Shown: in pieces, positions 7,697 through 16,074 of the stretch
Position numbering within the stretch: position 1 is the stretch's first letter
Layout: each line of letters begins with the position of its first letter
Source: Dactylosporangium sp. AC04546
Lineage (GTDB): Bacteria > Actinomycetota > Actinomycetes > Mycobacteriales > Micromonosporaceae
Assembly (NCBI RefSeq): GCF_022095675.1
Contig: NZ_JAHYSG010000115.1
Coordinates: forward strand, 1 to 37,832
Direction of reading: 5' to 3'
DNA: 37,832 nt
Made by a program: the position numbers and the translations under genes
Notes under the pieces: model-generated
What the model was told of the DNA's origin: nothing
The model's input: the letters and a program-made list of their open reading frames with translations, nothing else
Databases searched by the model: none

Positions 7697-8138
7697 CAAG
7701 CCCGGACCGCACCACAACCCTGGCTGCGGCCCAGGCAACCCGGCTGCGGTCTCGGCACCGCCCTCAACCCACCACGGCCCGGGCTGTACTACGGCCCGGG
7801 CCTCGCCGCAATCCGTGTCGAGGTCCTGGCGACACCACCCGGTCCGCACCGCCACCGCGGCCCGCAACCCCACCGCCGCACCACGGCCCGGGCGTCACTG
7901 CGGACCCGGCTGGGATCCTGGCGACACCGCCCGGCCCACAGCCACCACGGCCCGGGACCACACCCCACCACGGCCCCGCACTCGCAGGGCGCGGCCCATG
8001 ATCATGGGAAACATCTGGTCGTCCAGGCAGCCAGAAGTTTCCCATGATCATGAAGCCGAGGTGCCTTGGGCGACCGCTGTCGTTGGCCGCCTGCACGAAC
8101 CACCCTGCCCAAGCCGCCAATCTGCGCCCGCGGCGGCG
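7697..8138. repeat. Repeat-rich noncoding spacer between convergent dxs and methyltransferase
   Basis: Degenerate copies of ACCACGGCCCGGG-like sequence start at 7771, 7788 (one variant base), 7880, 7944 and about 7967. The longer string TCCTGGCGACACC followed by CCCGG occurs at about 7815 and 7916, roughly 100 bp apart, suggesting an old tandem duplication. The 56-bp hairpin element (7997-8052) follows. No convincing gene is seen: the open frames are Pro/Arg-rich. Confidence 0.55.
7997..8052 (+). repeat. 56-bp palindromic repeat element, copy 2
   Basis: Perfect 16-bp arms (7997-8012 and 8037-8052) extend to 22 bp with one mismatch (to 8018 and from 8031), around a 12-nt loop. It aligns without gaps to the minus strand of copy 1 at 343-398. 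Shared central blocks include ATCTGGTCG and GCAGCCAGAAGTTTCCC. It starts 87 nt beyond the methyltransferase stop codon and could terminate transcription from both sides. Confidence 0.8.
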
Positions 8139-9296
8139 TCACCGTGGCAGGAGGAGGCCGATCGTTTCGAAGTGGTGCGTCATCGGGAAGCTGTCGAAGG
8201 CCCGCATCCGCGCCAGCTCGTAACCCCGATCGGCGAAGGTACGAACGTCGCGGGCGAAGGCCGCCGGGTCGCAGGCCACGTACGCCACCGCCCGCGGCGA
8301 GCGGGCCGCGATCGACTCCACCACCGCCTTGCCGGCGCCCGAGCGCGGCGGGTCCAGGACCACCAGGTCGACCGCGCGCCAGCGGGGGTTGGACAGGACC
8401 GCCGCCACGTCACCCCGAGTGAAGCGGACGTTCGGCAGGTCGCGCAGGGCGCGCTGACCGGTTGACACCGCGCGGCGGTCCGACTCCACCACCGTCACCG
8501 GGCCGCAGTGCGGGGCGAGCACGGAGGCGAAGACGCCGGCGCCGCCGTACAGGTCCCAGACGCGATCCGTCTCGGTCGGGGCCAGCATGTCCAGGACCGT
8601 GGCCGTGAAGGCCGCCGCCGCCTGGGGGTGGACCTGCCAGAACGACGTCGCGTCCAGGTTCCAGGTGAACGAGCCGAGCGACTCGCGGACCTTCGGGGCG
8701 GATACGGCGCCGGCGCGGGAGGCCCGGGGTACGACTGCTGTGTCTCCCTCCGACGAGACGACGGCCTCGACCGACGAGCCGGGGGGCCAGGAGGTGGCCA
8801 GCACGGGCAGGGCCTGCACCGACGGGTGGGCGATGCGACAGCGGTCGACCGGCAGGACCTCCGACGAGCGGTGCTTGTGGAAGCCGGGCCGGCCGTCGGG
8901 GGCGACGGCGTACTGGACGCGCGTCCGCCAGCCCAGCGGGCCGCCGGGGAGGGGCTCCACGGGCACCGTCGCGGTGATGCCCGCCAGGCGCGCCAGCTGC
9001 TCGGCGAGGACCTGCTCCTTCAGCCGCCGCTGGGCGGCCGGGTCCGCGTGCTGCCAGTCGCAGCCGCCGCACGCGTCGGGGCCTGCGAACGGGCAGGGCG
9101 GGATGACGCGGTCCGGTGACGGCAGCAGTACCTCCACCGCATCCGCCCGAAGGAAACCCTTGCGCTCGTCGGTCACGCGGGCCAGCACCCGCTCGCCGGG
9201 CAGCGCGTGGCGCACGAAGACCACCTGGCCCTCGTGGCGGGCGACGCAGTGCCCGCCGTGCGCGACCGGGCCGACCTCGAGCTCGATCAGCGTCAC
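8139..9296 (-). CDS. TRAM-domain 23S rRNA/tRNA m5U-type methyltransferase (TrmA/RlmD family)
   Basis: The enzyme should transfer a methyl group from S-adenosylmethionine to C5 of a uridine in rRNA or tRNA. The 385-residue protein has an N-terminal TRAM domain (1-58) and iron-sulfur cysteines C68, C76, C79 and C153. The C-terminal SAM-binding fold has DLYGGAGVF (248-256), VVESD (269-273) and LDPPRSG (314-320). The catalytic cysteine C342 is in YVACDPAAFARD, and the general base E377 in THHFETIG. The cluster suggests an RlmD-like enzyme, but the target base cannot be read from sequence. The start is the GTG at 9296, which overlaps the stop of the upstream permease gene as GTGA; the longer open frame does not look coding. 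Synteny matches Rv2689c. Confidence 0.92.
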   Translation of the reverse strand: MTLIELEVGPVAHGGHCVARHEGQVVFVRHALPGERVLARVTDERKGFLRADAVEVLLPSPDRVIPPCPFAGPDACGGCDWQHADPAAQRRLKEQVLAEQLARLAGITATVPVEPLPGGPLGWRTRVQYAVAPDGRPGFHKHRSSEVLPVDRCRIAHPSVQALPVLATSWPPGSSVEAVVSSEGDTAVVPRASRAGAVSAPKVRESLGSFTWNLDATSFWQVHPQAAAAFTATVLDMLAPTETDRVWDLYGGAGVFASVLAPHCGPVTVVESDRRAVSTGQRALRDLPNVRFTRGDVAAVLSNPRWRAVDLVVLDPPRSGAGKAVVESIAARSPRAVAYVACDPAAFARDVRTFADRGYELARMRAFDSFPMTHHFETIGLLLPR

Positions 9297-11287
9297 GACG
9301 ACAGCGAGCGCGGGCCGCGCTTCGGGCCCCGGCTGAGGGTCGCGTCCATCTTGTCGATGTCGACGTCGTCGATGGAGCTCAGCTGCCACGGCACGCTGGT
9401 GACCATCACGCCCGGCTCGAACAGCAGGCGGCCCTTGAGCCGCAGCGCACTCTGGTTGTGCAGCAGGTGCTCCCACCAGCGGCCCACGACGTACTCCGGG
9501 ATGAAGACGGTCACCACGTCGCGGGGGGCGTCGCGGCGCTTCATCCGCACGAAGTCGAGGATGGGGCGGTTGATCTCGCGGAACGGGCTGTCGACGACCG
9601 TCAGCGGCACCGGGATCCCGCGGCGCTCCCACTCCTGCTGGAGGTTGCGGGTGTCGTGGTCGTCGACGTTCACGGTCAGCGCGGTGAGACTGTCGGGGCG
9701 GGTGGCCTGCGCGTACGCGACGGCCCGCAGCGTCGGCCGGTGCACCTTGCTGACCAGCACGACCGCGTGGTTGCGGGCCGGCAGCACCGGGCGGTCCTCC
9801 GACGGGGTCAGCTCCCGCGCGACCGTGTCGTAGTGCTTCTTGATGCCGACCATCAGGAAATAGATCACGATCATCGCGATGATGGCGATGTACGCGCCGA
9901 GCAGGAACTTCGTGATGAGGACGACGATGAGCACGGCGCCGGTCAGGAAGAGGCCGATCATGTTGATCGTGCGCGACCGGATCATGCGGTTTCGGGTCTG
10001 CTTGTCGCGGACGGTCCGCAGCAGCCGGTTCCAGTGCCGGATCATGCCGGCCTGGGAGAGCGTGAACGAGACGAAGACGCCGACGATGTACAGCTGGATC
10101 AGCCGCGTGACCTCGCCGTTGAACCCGACGATCAGGACCATCGCGGCCAGCGCCAGCAGGATGATCCCGTTGGAGAAGGCCAGCCGGTCGCCGCGCGTGT
10201 GCAGCTGGCGGGGCAGGTAGCGGTCCTGGGCGAGGATCGAGCCGAGCACCGGGAAGCCGTTGAACGCCGTGTTCGCGGCGAGGAACAGGATCAACGCGGT
10301 GATGACCGCCACCACGTAGAGCATGATCGAGCCCGCGCCGAACACCGTCTCGCCGAGCTGCGTGGTGACGGTCTTCTGCACGTAGTTGGTCGGGCCGCCG
10401 ACGATCTGGTCCGGGCTTTCGACGAACTGCAGGCCGGTCTTGCGGGCCAGCAGGATGATGCCGAGCAGCATCGTGATCGAGATCGTGCCGAGCAGCAGCA
10501 GCGTGGTCGCCGCGTTCCTGCTCTTCGGCTCCTTGAACGCCGGCACGCCGTTGGAGATGGCCTCGACGCCGGTGAGCGCCGCACAGCCGGACGAGAACGT
10601 CCGCAGCAGCAGGAACGCCATGGCGAGCCCGGTCATGTGGCTCTCCTCGGCGTGGATGACCAGGCCGGCGCTCGGCGCCCGCAGGTCGTCACCGAGGATG
10701 AAGATCTTGAAGAAGCCGGTCACGATCATGCCGATCATGACGATCATGAAGCCGTACGTCGGGACGGCGAACGCCCCGCCGGACTCCCGGATGCCGCGGA
10801 GGTTCATCGCGGTCAGGACGGCGATGGCGATGATCGAGATGGCGACCTTGTGCGTGGCGACCCACGGAAGGACCGAGCCCAGGTTGGCCACGCCCGAGGC
10901 GGTCGACACGGCGACGGTGAGCACGTAGTCGACGAGCAGCGCGCTCGCCACCGCGACGCCGAAGCGCGGGCCCAGGTTGACCGACGCCACCTCGTAGTCG
11001 CCGCCGCCGGAGGGGTAGGCGTGCACGTTCTGCCGATAGCTCGCGACCACTGTGAGCATGACCACAGCGACCGCGACACCGATCCATGGCGAGATCAAAA
11101 AAGCCGACGCGCCGGCGATCGACAGCGTCAGCAGGATCTCGTCGGGGGCGTATGCGACCGACGACAGCGCGTCGGACGCGAACACCGGCAGCGCGATGCG
11201 CTTGGGCAGCAGCGTGTGTTTCAGCCGGTCCGAGCGGAACGGACGGCCCACGAGCAGCCGCTTCATCAGTGAGGTGGGACTGGCCAC
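9293..11287 (-). CDS. APC-family amino acid/potassium permease
   Basis: This 664-residue membrane protein starts with the family-typical FASDALSSVAYAPDEILL (about 37-54). It has about 12 transmembrane helices up to residue 470, followed by a cytoplasmic C-terminal domain of roughly 190 residues (HYDTVARELTPSEDRPVLPARN onward) with the look of a nucleotide-binding or regulatory fold. Such proteins are annotated as APC permeases; several relatives (KimA, KupA-like) carry potassium. Here it is divergent from two TrkA-type RCK proteins, which makes potassium the more likely substrate (inference). The start is GTG at 11287. It corresponds to Rv2690c by position. The methyltransferase gene is coupled to its 3' end by a 4-nt overlap. 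Confidence 0.92.
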   Translation of the reverse strand: MASPTSLMKRLLVGRPFRSDRLKHTLLPKRIALPVFASDALSSVAYAPDEILLTLSIAGASAFLISPWIGVAVAVVMLTVVASYRQNVHAYPSGGGDYEVASVNLGPRFGVAVASALLVDYVLTVAVSTASGVANLGSVLPWVATHKVAISIIAIAVLTAMNLRGIRESGGAFAVPTYGFMIVMIGMIVTGFFKIFILGDDLRAPSAGLVIHAEESHMTGLAMAFLLLRTFSSGCAALTGVEAISNGVPAFKEPKSRNAATTLLLLGTISITMLLGIILLARKTGLQFVESPDQIVGGPTNYVQKTVTTQLGETVFGAGSIMLYVVAVITALILFLAANTAFNGFPVLGSILAQDRYLPRQLHTRGDRLAFSNGIILLALAAMVLIVGFNGEVTRLIQLYIVGVFVSFTLSQAGMIRHWNRLLRTVRDKQTRNRMIRSRTINMIGLFLTGAVLIVVLITKFLLGAYIAIIAMIVIYFLMVGIKKHYDTVARELTPSEDRPVLPARNHAVVLVSKVHRPTLRAVAYAQATRPDSLTALTVNVDDHDTRNLQQEWERRGIPVPLTVVDSPFREINRPILDFVRMKRRDAPRDVVTVFIPEYVVGRWWEHLLHNQSALRLKGRLLFEPGVMVTSVPWQLSSIDDVDIDKMDATLSRGPKRGPRSLSS

Positions 11288-11384
11288 GACGCCTAAGCGT
11301 ACGGGTCCCGATGCCTCCCGGTGTACCGGTCTCGCCCTCGCATGACATGCTCAACGCGAGTGTGGTTTGGACGGAGGCGGGGAC

Positions 11385-12050
11385 GTGCACGTCGTGATCA
11401 TGGGGTGCGGCCGCGTGGGATCCACGCTGGCGCAGAGCCTGGAGCAGCGCGGGCATACCGTTGCGGTCGTCGACGTCGAGGCCGACGCGTTCCGCCGGCT
11501 GGGCTCGGACTTCCACGGCACGACGGTCACCGGGGTCGGGTTCGACCGGGAGGTACTGCTGCAGGCCGGCATCGAGCGGGCCGACGCGTTCGCCGCGGTG
11601 TCGTCCGGCGACAACTCCAACATCATCTCGGCCCGCGTGGCCCGCGAGACGTTCGGGGTCGAACGAGTCGTGGCCCGCATCTACGACCCGAAGCGCGCCG
11701 AGGTGTACGAGCGGCTCGGCATACCGACCGTCGCCACGGTCCGCTGGACCGCCGACCGGATGCTGCGCCACCTGGTCCCCGAGGGCAACGTCGAGATCTG
11801 GCGCGACCCGACCAGCACCGTCTCGATCGTCGAGGTGCCGATGCACCCGGACTGGATCGGCCACACCGTCAGCATGCTGGAGTCGCGCAGCGGCGCCCGC
11901 GTGGCGTACCTCATGCGCTTCGGCCTGGCCATGCTGCCGACCGAGTCGACGGTCATCCAGGACGGCGACCTCGCGTTCATGCTGCTGACCGACGAGATGC
12001 TCGCTCCAGTGACGAAGGTCACCGGCTCGGCGCCCGAAGGGGGACACTGA
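11385..12050 (+). CDS. ceoB: TrkA-family potassium uptake regulator (RCK), first copy
   Basis: The 221-residue protein has an RCK_N Rossmann domain beginning HVVIMGCGRVGSTLA with the GxGxxG dinucleotide-binding loop, an acidic strand end at VVDVEAD, and a C-terminal RCK_C domain from about 140. Such subunits bind NAD(H) or nucleotides and gate potassium transporters from the cytosol. The GTG at 11385 is chosen because GGAGG (11373-11377) lies 7 nt upstream; an upstream in-frame TTG at 11367 lacks this spacing. The second copy follows after 3 nt, and the divergent permease lies 97 nt away. Synteny matches ceoB (Rv2691) of M. tuberculosis. Confidence 0.92.
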   Translation: MHVVIMGCGRVGSTLAQSLEQRGHTVAVVDVEADAFRRLGSDFHGTTVTGVGFDREVLLQAGIERADAFAAVSSGDNSNIISARVARETFGVERVVARIYDPKRAEVYERLGIPTVATVRWTADRMLRHLVPEGNVEIWRDPTSTVSIVEVPMHPDWIGHTVSMLESRSGARVAYLMRFGLAMLPTESTVIQDGDLAFMLLTDEMLAPVTKVTGSAPEGGH

Positions 12051-12053
12051 GAC

Positions 12054-12746
12054 ATGCGCATCGCGATCGCCGGCGCGGGCAACGTGGGCCGCTCCATCGC
12101 CAAAGAACTGGTGGACAACGGCCACCAGGTGATGCTCATCGAGCGCGTCCCGCGCATGGTCCGGCCGGAGCGGGTGCCGCAGGCCGAGTGGATCCTCGCC
12201 GACGCCTGCGAGCTGTCCAGCCTCCAGGAGGCCGACCTCTCCTCCTGCGACGTCGTGGTCGCGGCCACCGGCGACGACAAGGTCAACCTGGTCGTCTCGC
12301 TGCTGGCGAAAACCGAGTTCGCGGTACCGCGAGTCGTCGCCCGCATCAACCGGGCCGAGAACGAGTGGCTGTTCAACGAGCAGTGGGGCGTCGACGTCTC
12401 GGTCAGCAAGCCGCGGCTCATGGCGGCCCTGGTCGAGGAGGCGGTCTCGGTCGGCGACCTGGTCCGCCTGATGACGTTCCGCCAGGCCGAGGCCAACCTG
12501 GTGGAGATCACGCTGCCCGAGTCGGCCCCCTACGTCGGGCACCCGGTGCGCGACGTGCCGCTCCCCCACGACGCGGCCCTGGTCGCCATCCTGCGCGGCA
12601 AGCGCGTGCTGGTGCCGACCCCGGACGACCCGCTGGAGGCCGGCGACGAGCTGATCTTCGTCGTGACCTCAGAGGTCGAGGACGCCGTCCGCGCGGTGAT
12701 CCTGGGCGCGGACAGCGTCGAGAAGACCCGCAACAAGCACGCCTGA
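12054..12746 (+). CDS. ceoC: TrkA-family potassium uptake regulator (RCK), second copy
   Basis: The 230-residue protein repeats the architecture of its neighbour: RCK_N with IAIAGAGNVGRSIA at the N-terminus and RCK_C from about residue 145 (ANLVEITLPESAPYVGHPVRDV). The two proteins are clear paralogues of the same fold and probably form a heteromeric regulatory ring, as proposed for CeoB/CeoC. The ATG is 3 nt after the ceoB stop codon, with GGGGG in the end of ceoB serving as Shine-Dalgarno. A perfect palindrome just past the stop codon terminates the operon. Confidence 0.92.
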   Translation: MRIAIAGAGNVGRSIAKELVDNGHQVMLIERVPRMVRPERVPQAEWILADACELSSLQEADLSSCDVVVAATGDDKVNLVVSLLAKTEFAVPRVVARINRAENEWLFNEQWGVDVSVSKPRLMAALVEEAVSVGDLVRLMTFRQAEANLVEITLPESAPYVGHPVRDVPLPHDAALVAILRGKRVLVPTPDDPLEAGDELIFVVTSEVEDAVRAVILGADSVEKTRNKHA

Positions 12747-12764
12747 CCTCGACCGACCTTGCCT

Positions 12765-12784
12765 GCCTGACCGGCCGGTCAGGC
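12765..12784. terminator. Bidirectional terminator palindrome between ceoC and the DUF3159 gene
   Basis: GCCTGACCGGCCGGTCAGGC is a perfect 20-bp palindrome lying 18 nt past the ceoC stop codon. It overlaps the stop codon of the convergent DUF3159 gene. GGGTTT follows on the plus strand. Confidence 0.75.
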
Positions 12785-13498
12785 GGGTTTCGGCTCGGTC
12801 GCGTGGTACTCGGGCTCGGCCGGGTCGCTGCGCAGGATGCGGCGGGCCTGCCAGACGGTCAGCGCGGCCAGCAGCGCGTACGGCGGCCAGCCCAGGGCCA
12901 GGCGGGCCACGCCGAGCAAGTCGTCGGCGTTCTCGGCGGTGTCGAGGTACAGCAGGACCTGGACGCCCAGCTTCGCCGCGTAGACGGCGGCCCACACGAC
13001 GGTCAGCCAGGTGAACGCGCGGCGCAGGCGGGTGTTGTCGTACCAGCGGGTCGCGCCCTTGTCGAGCATGACCGACCACAGCCAGCCGACGAGCGGGCGG
13101 CCGAACACGACCGAGCCGAGCATGCCCAGGACGTAGCCGGCGCTGAGGAACATGCCCGGCAGGTAGATGTCCTTGGCGTCGCCGCTCTTCCAGGCGATGT
13201 ACGCACCGATGGCGATGCCGAACACACCGTTGAAGGCGTGGCGGGTGGGCTCGCGGCGGCTCAGGCGATAGGCCGCCATCGACAGCGCCGCGCCCACCGC
13301 GATGATCAGCGAGGTGCGCAGGGACCACCACTCGAAGCGGTCGCCGAGGAAGTTCACCACGATGAACAGCGTGATCGGGATGCTGGACTCGACGAGCCCC
13401 CGCACCCCGCCCAGCTGCTCGGACATCTGGACCGAGAAGGACGGGAGCGGCTCCTCCTCGGCCGTCGACGGCGTGGTGGTCTTGTCAGCTGGCTGCAT
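12779..13498 (-). CDS. DUF3159 membrane protein
   Basis: The 239-residue protein has a polar N-terminus (about 1-35) and then roughly five hydrophobic helices. It carries family-like blocks such as QLGGVRGLVESSIPITLFIVVN, FGIAIGAYIAWKSGDAKDIYLPG and WYDNTRLRRAFTWLTVVW (quoted in part). This matches the DUF3159 family, conserved at this position in actinobacteria (Rv2693c). The fold resembles other small intracellular-septation-like membrane proteins, but no activity is known. The ATG is at 13498. The stop codon lies inside the terminator palindrome shared with ceoC. Confidence 0.85.
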   Translation of the reverse strand: MQPADKTTTPSTAEEEPLPSFSVQMSEQLGGVRGLVESSIPITLFIVVNFLGDRFEWWSLRTSLIIAVGAALSMAAYRLSRREPTRHAFNGVFGIAIGAYIAWKSGDAKDIYLPGMFLSAGYVLGMLGSVVFGRPLVGWLWSVMLDKGATRWYDNTRLRRAFTWLTVVWAAVYAAKLGVQVLLYLDTAENADDLLGVARLALGWPPYALLAALTVWQARRILRSDPAEPEYHATEPKPA

Positions 13499-13617
13499 CC
13501 GGCCCCAATTCTGTTCCTAGCTCCACGGGCTTCGCCCGCGGTTCCGTGGGGGGTTCCCACCCCACACCCCCCATGCGACGCTGCGCGCCGCACTTTTTGT
13601 CGCGCTTCGCGCTGTGC
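13499..13617. other. Spacer with nested hairpins upstream of the DUF3159 gene
   Basis: CCACGG (13523-13528) pairs with CCGTGG (13544-13549), with a smaller GGGC-TTC-GCCC stem (13527-13537) as an alternative inside. GTGGGG and CACCCCAC-type strings follow. The set could form a terminator or attenuator. No gene is visible. Confidence 0.35.
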
Positions 13618-13880
13618 GTGACCATAGCGTTGCGCGCCGTGCGTGACCATGGTGCTGCGCGGCGTGCTCTCGCCGCACGTGACCATAGCGTTGCGCGCCA
13701 TGCGTGACCATGGTGCGGCGCGGCGTGCTCTGGCCGCACTCCGCGCCGTGCGTGGCCATGGTGCTGCGCGTCGTGCTCTGGCCGTGCTCCGCGCCGCACT
13801 TGACCATGGCTTTGCGCGGCGCGGTCTGGCCGTGGGCCGTGCCGCACTTGGCCGTGGCGTCGCGCATTGCGCTCTGGCCT
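13618..13880 (+). repeat. Degenerate tandem repeat array with 48-bp units
   Basis: Units begin with GTGACCAT or a variant at 13618, 13643, 13679, 13704, 13752, 13800 and 13848. Their lengths are 25, 36, 25, 48, 48 and 48 bp, then a partial last unit, so most are multiples of 12. Units 4-6 share a frame of TGACCATGG, TGCGCG, TCTGGCCG and GCGCCG. Unit identity has decayed unevenly. The array sits between two minus-strand genes and reaches the 3' end of the OB-fold gene. Both strands stay open, which follows from a 48-bp period rather than from coding. Confidence 0.7.
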
Positions 13881-14301
13881 ATCGAGGGGTGTCGAGTTCG
13901 TAGTACGGGTTGTAGAGCACCTTACGGCCATCCCTGACCGCGATGCGCCCCTTCGCCGTGATCGCCCGGCCCGGCTCGATGCCGGCGATGTGGCGGCGGC
14001 CCAGCCACACCAGTGTGACCAGGTCGCTGCCGTCGAACAGCTCGGCCTCCAGGGTCGGCAGGTTGGTGCGCGGCGTGTAGACCACCGTGCGCAGCCGTCC
14101 CTTGAGGCTCACCACCTGCCCGCGCCGGCAGGCCAGGGCGGGCATGCTCCCGCACTGCTTGGCGTCGCGCTGCAGCTCTTCTGCCTCGAGCTCGGAGTCG
14201 CTCGCGGTCAGCCGGCGGAAGAACTTCCGCAGCCCCCGCTGCTCGACCGCGTTCTCACTGTCCGTGGCCATGATGACGGTGCCACCCTCCTCGGCTGTCA
14301 T
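13879..14301 (-). CDS. OB-fold nucleic acid-binding protein
   Basis: The 140-residue protein has an N-terminal helical part (GLRKFFRRLTASDSELEAEELQRDA) and a C-terminal OB-fold. The latter has VSLKGRLRTVVYTP, LEAELFDGSDLVTLVWLGRRHIAGIEPG and ITAKGRIAVRDGRKVLYNPYYEL, a layout like the tRNA-anticodon-type OB domain. It matches Rv2694c by position and family. The role is unknown; nucleic acid binding is inferred from fold. ATG at 14301 follows GAAGG; a second ATG at 14271 is possible. A 33-nt gap separates it from the DUF3710 gene upstream, so the dut-DUF3710-OB genes probably form an operon. Confidence 0.88.
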   Translation of the reverse strand: MTAEEGGTVIMATDSENAVEQRGLRKFFRRLTASDSELEAEELQRDAKQCGSMPALACRRGQVVSLKGRLRTVVYTPRTNLPTLEAELFDGSDLVTLVWLGRRHIAGIEPGRAITAKGRIAVRDGRKVLYNPYYELDTPR

Positions 14302-14334
14302 GACACCTTCATTACGACGGTACGCGAGATCCGG

Positions 14335-15087
14335 CTATTTGCGCCGTGAGCGGGGTGACGGCTTTCGGCGGGCGGCGCCGTCGCCGTTCACCGGCTCGCC
14401 GTCGGCCTGGTCCTCGGCCTGCTCCTCGGCGCTCGCCGAGGCCTCGGCGACCTCCTTGGGCAGGTTCAGCGGGAGCGGCTCGCGGACCGGCATGGCCTCG
14501 TTGCCGCGCTCGACGACCAGGTTGCGCAGGCACTCGGTGAGGGCCGGCGCGACGGCCGGGTCGACCGCGGCCGCGCCCTGGTAGACGGCGCGGACCAGCC
14601 AGCGGGGGCCGTCGACGCCGACGAAGCGGATGTCGGTCAGGCCGTCCGGCGTGCGGACGCGGGCGCGCAGCTCGGTGCCGTAGTCACCCTCGGCCTCCTC
14701 GGCCGCGACGCCGTCGTTGAAGAGCTGCTTGCGGATCTCCTCGCGGACCTCGTCCCAGATGCCCTCGCTGCGCGGCGCGGCGAACACGCCGAGCTGCAGC
14801 GCGCTCTCGCCGGACACGAGCACGATCTGCTGGATCTTGCCGTCGTTGTCGGCCTGGACCCGGACCTCGACGTCCTCGACCGCCGGCACCTTCAGCGCGC
14901 CGAGGTCGAGCTGGGCGATGCCGGCCGGCGCCTCGGTGATGTCGTAGGGCCCGCCGGTCCGCACCGACTTGCCGCTCGCCGCCGCCTCGACCTCGTCGTC
15001 CTCGGTCAGGTCGAGGTCGGCGTCGGCGAGCGGGCGCGAGTCGCCCTTGGCGTGCCGCCCGCTCCCGCGATTGCGCGAGAAGATCAC
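14335..15087 (-). CDS. DUF3710 protein
   Basis: The 250-residue soluble protein has an acidic, disordered N-terminus (1-45) and a central conserved domain with [39 protein letters not shown] and [21 protein letters not shown] charged C-terminal tail (about 215-250) ends in a basic run. This is the DUF3710 family, syntenic with Rv2696c. Its function is not known to me. The start codon overlaps the dut stop as ATGA, so it is translationally coupled to dut. Confidence 0.9.
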   Translation of the reverse strand: MIFSRNRGSGRHAKGDSRPLADADLDLTEDDEVEAAASGKSVRTGGPYDITEAPAGIAQLDLGALKVPAVEDVEVRVQADNDGKIQQIVLVSGESALQLGVFAAPRSEGIWDEVREEIRKQLFNDGVAAEEAEGDYGTELRARVRTPDGLTDIRFVGVDGPRWLVRAVYQGAAAVDPAVAPALTECLRNLVVERGNEAMPVREPLPLNLPKEVAEASASAEEQAEDQADGEPVNGDGAARRKPSPRSRRK

Positions 15088-15563
15088 TGCTCTGCCTCCA
15101 AGTCCGCTGCCGCCGTCAGGCCGGCATGCCCGCCGGTGGACCCGTGGCCACCGGCCCCGCGCACAGTATCGGGAAGGTCCTCGACGACGTGGAAGTGTGC
15201 CCGCTCCACACGTTGGATGACAAGCTGGGCAATCCGGTCACCGCGACTGATCTTCGCCGTGGTCACCCGATCGTGATTGACGAGGTTCACCAGGATTTCG
15301 CCGCGGTAGCCGGCGTCGACCGTCCCGGGTGCGTTGAGGACGGTGACCCCCAGCCGGGCCGCCAGACCCGAGCGCGGGTGGACCAGCCCGACGTACCCCT
15401 CCGGCAGCGCGATCGCGATGCCGGTGCGGACCAGGGCCCGCTCCCCCGGCGTCAGCTCCACGTCCTCGGCCGCCACCAGGTCGGCACCGGCGTCGCCCGG
15501 GTGCGCGTAGGCCGGCAGCGGCAGATCGGGCACGAGCCGCTTGATGAGCACGTCCATCCCCAT
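15084..15563 (-). CDS. dut: dUTP diphosphatase (dUTPase)
   Basis: Dut hydrolyses dUTP to dUMP and pyrophosphate, preventing uracil incorporation into DNA and feeding thymidylate synthesis. The protein shows the five trimeric-dUTPase motifs: [23 protein letters not shown] with the catalytic aspartate, RGDRIAQLV, and the C-terminal glycine-rich [11 protein letters not shown]. From the ATG at 15563 it has 159 residues, close to the family length. Alternative ATGs exist at 15572 and 15557; 15563 is preferred for the GGAG 4 nt upstream but this is not certain. The gene is divergent from the DUF3093 gene. Confidence 0.95.
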   Translation of the reverse strand: MGMDVLIKRLVPDLPLPAYAHPGDAGADLVAAEDVELTPGERALVRTGIAIALPEGYVGLVHPRSGLAARLGVTVLNAPGTVDAGYRGEILVNLVNHDRVTTAKISRGDRIAQLVIQRVERAHFHVVEDLPDTVRGAGGHGSTGGHAGLTAAADLEAEQ

Positions 15564-15615
15564 GGTCTCCATCCTGCCGGGTCGTTCGGGCGCCTGAACA
15601 CGTACCCTCGCACAC

Positions 15616-16074
15616 GTGGCACAGCCGAACCCGTACCGTGAGCGTCTCACCGTCGCCTGGTGGCTCTGGCTGCCCGCGGTGGCGATCGCCGTCACACTGG
15701 CGGCCGAGGTCAAGCTGGGCGCGCCCGGCGCGGCGACGTGGATCGCCTACCTCGTGCTGCTGCCGCTGACCGCCGTGGGGCTGTGGCGGCTCGGCCGGAT
15801 CCGCGTCGAGGTGTCCAACGGCGAGCTGCGGGTGGACGACGCGCACATCCCGCTGCGGTACATCGGCGAGGTGACGACCCTCACCCCCGACGAGAAGCGG
15901 GACCTGCTGGGTCCGCACGCGCATCCCGAGGCGTTCGTCGTGCAGCGGCCCTGGATCGGCGGCGCCGTGCGGGTGCAGGTGGCCGACGAGGCCGATCCCA
16001 CGCCGTACTGGCTGATCAGCACCCGGCGCCCGGAGGCCCTGCGGTCAGCCCTCGATGACGCGCGGGTTGGCTGA
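15616..16074 (+). CDS. DUF3093 membrane-anchored protein
   Basis: The 152-residue protein has two N-terminal transmembrane helices (about 13-31 and 36-56) followed by a small soluble domain ([47 protein letters not shown]), the pattern of DUF3093 and of bacterial PH-like domains. It matches Rv2698. The GTG start lies 52 nt from the divergent dut start. Its last 30 nt overlap the 3' end of the convergent EcsC-like gene. Confidence 0.88.
   Translation: MAQPNPYRERLTVAWWLWLPAVAIAVTLAAEVKLGAPGAATWIAYLVLLPLTAVGLWRLGRIRVEVSNGELRVDDAHIPLRYIGEVTTLTPDEKRDLLGPHAHPEAFVVQRPWIGGAVRVQVADEADPTPYWLISTRRPEALRSALDDARVG

Noticed and set aside
13618..13880. CRISPR array
   Set aside because: There are no unique spacers between constant repeats; units are contiguous, variable in length and degenerate, and no cas gene is present.
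13485..13931. Open frames on both strands across the repeat array
   Set aside because: The repeat period is divisible by three, which keeps frames open. The products are repetitive His/Arg/Ala strings, with no good start site, and they overlap the OB-fold gene.
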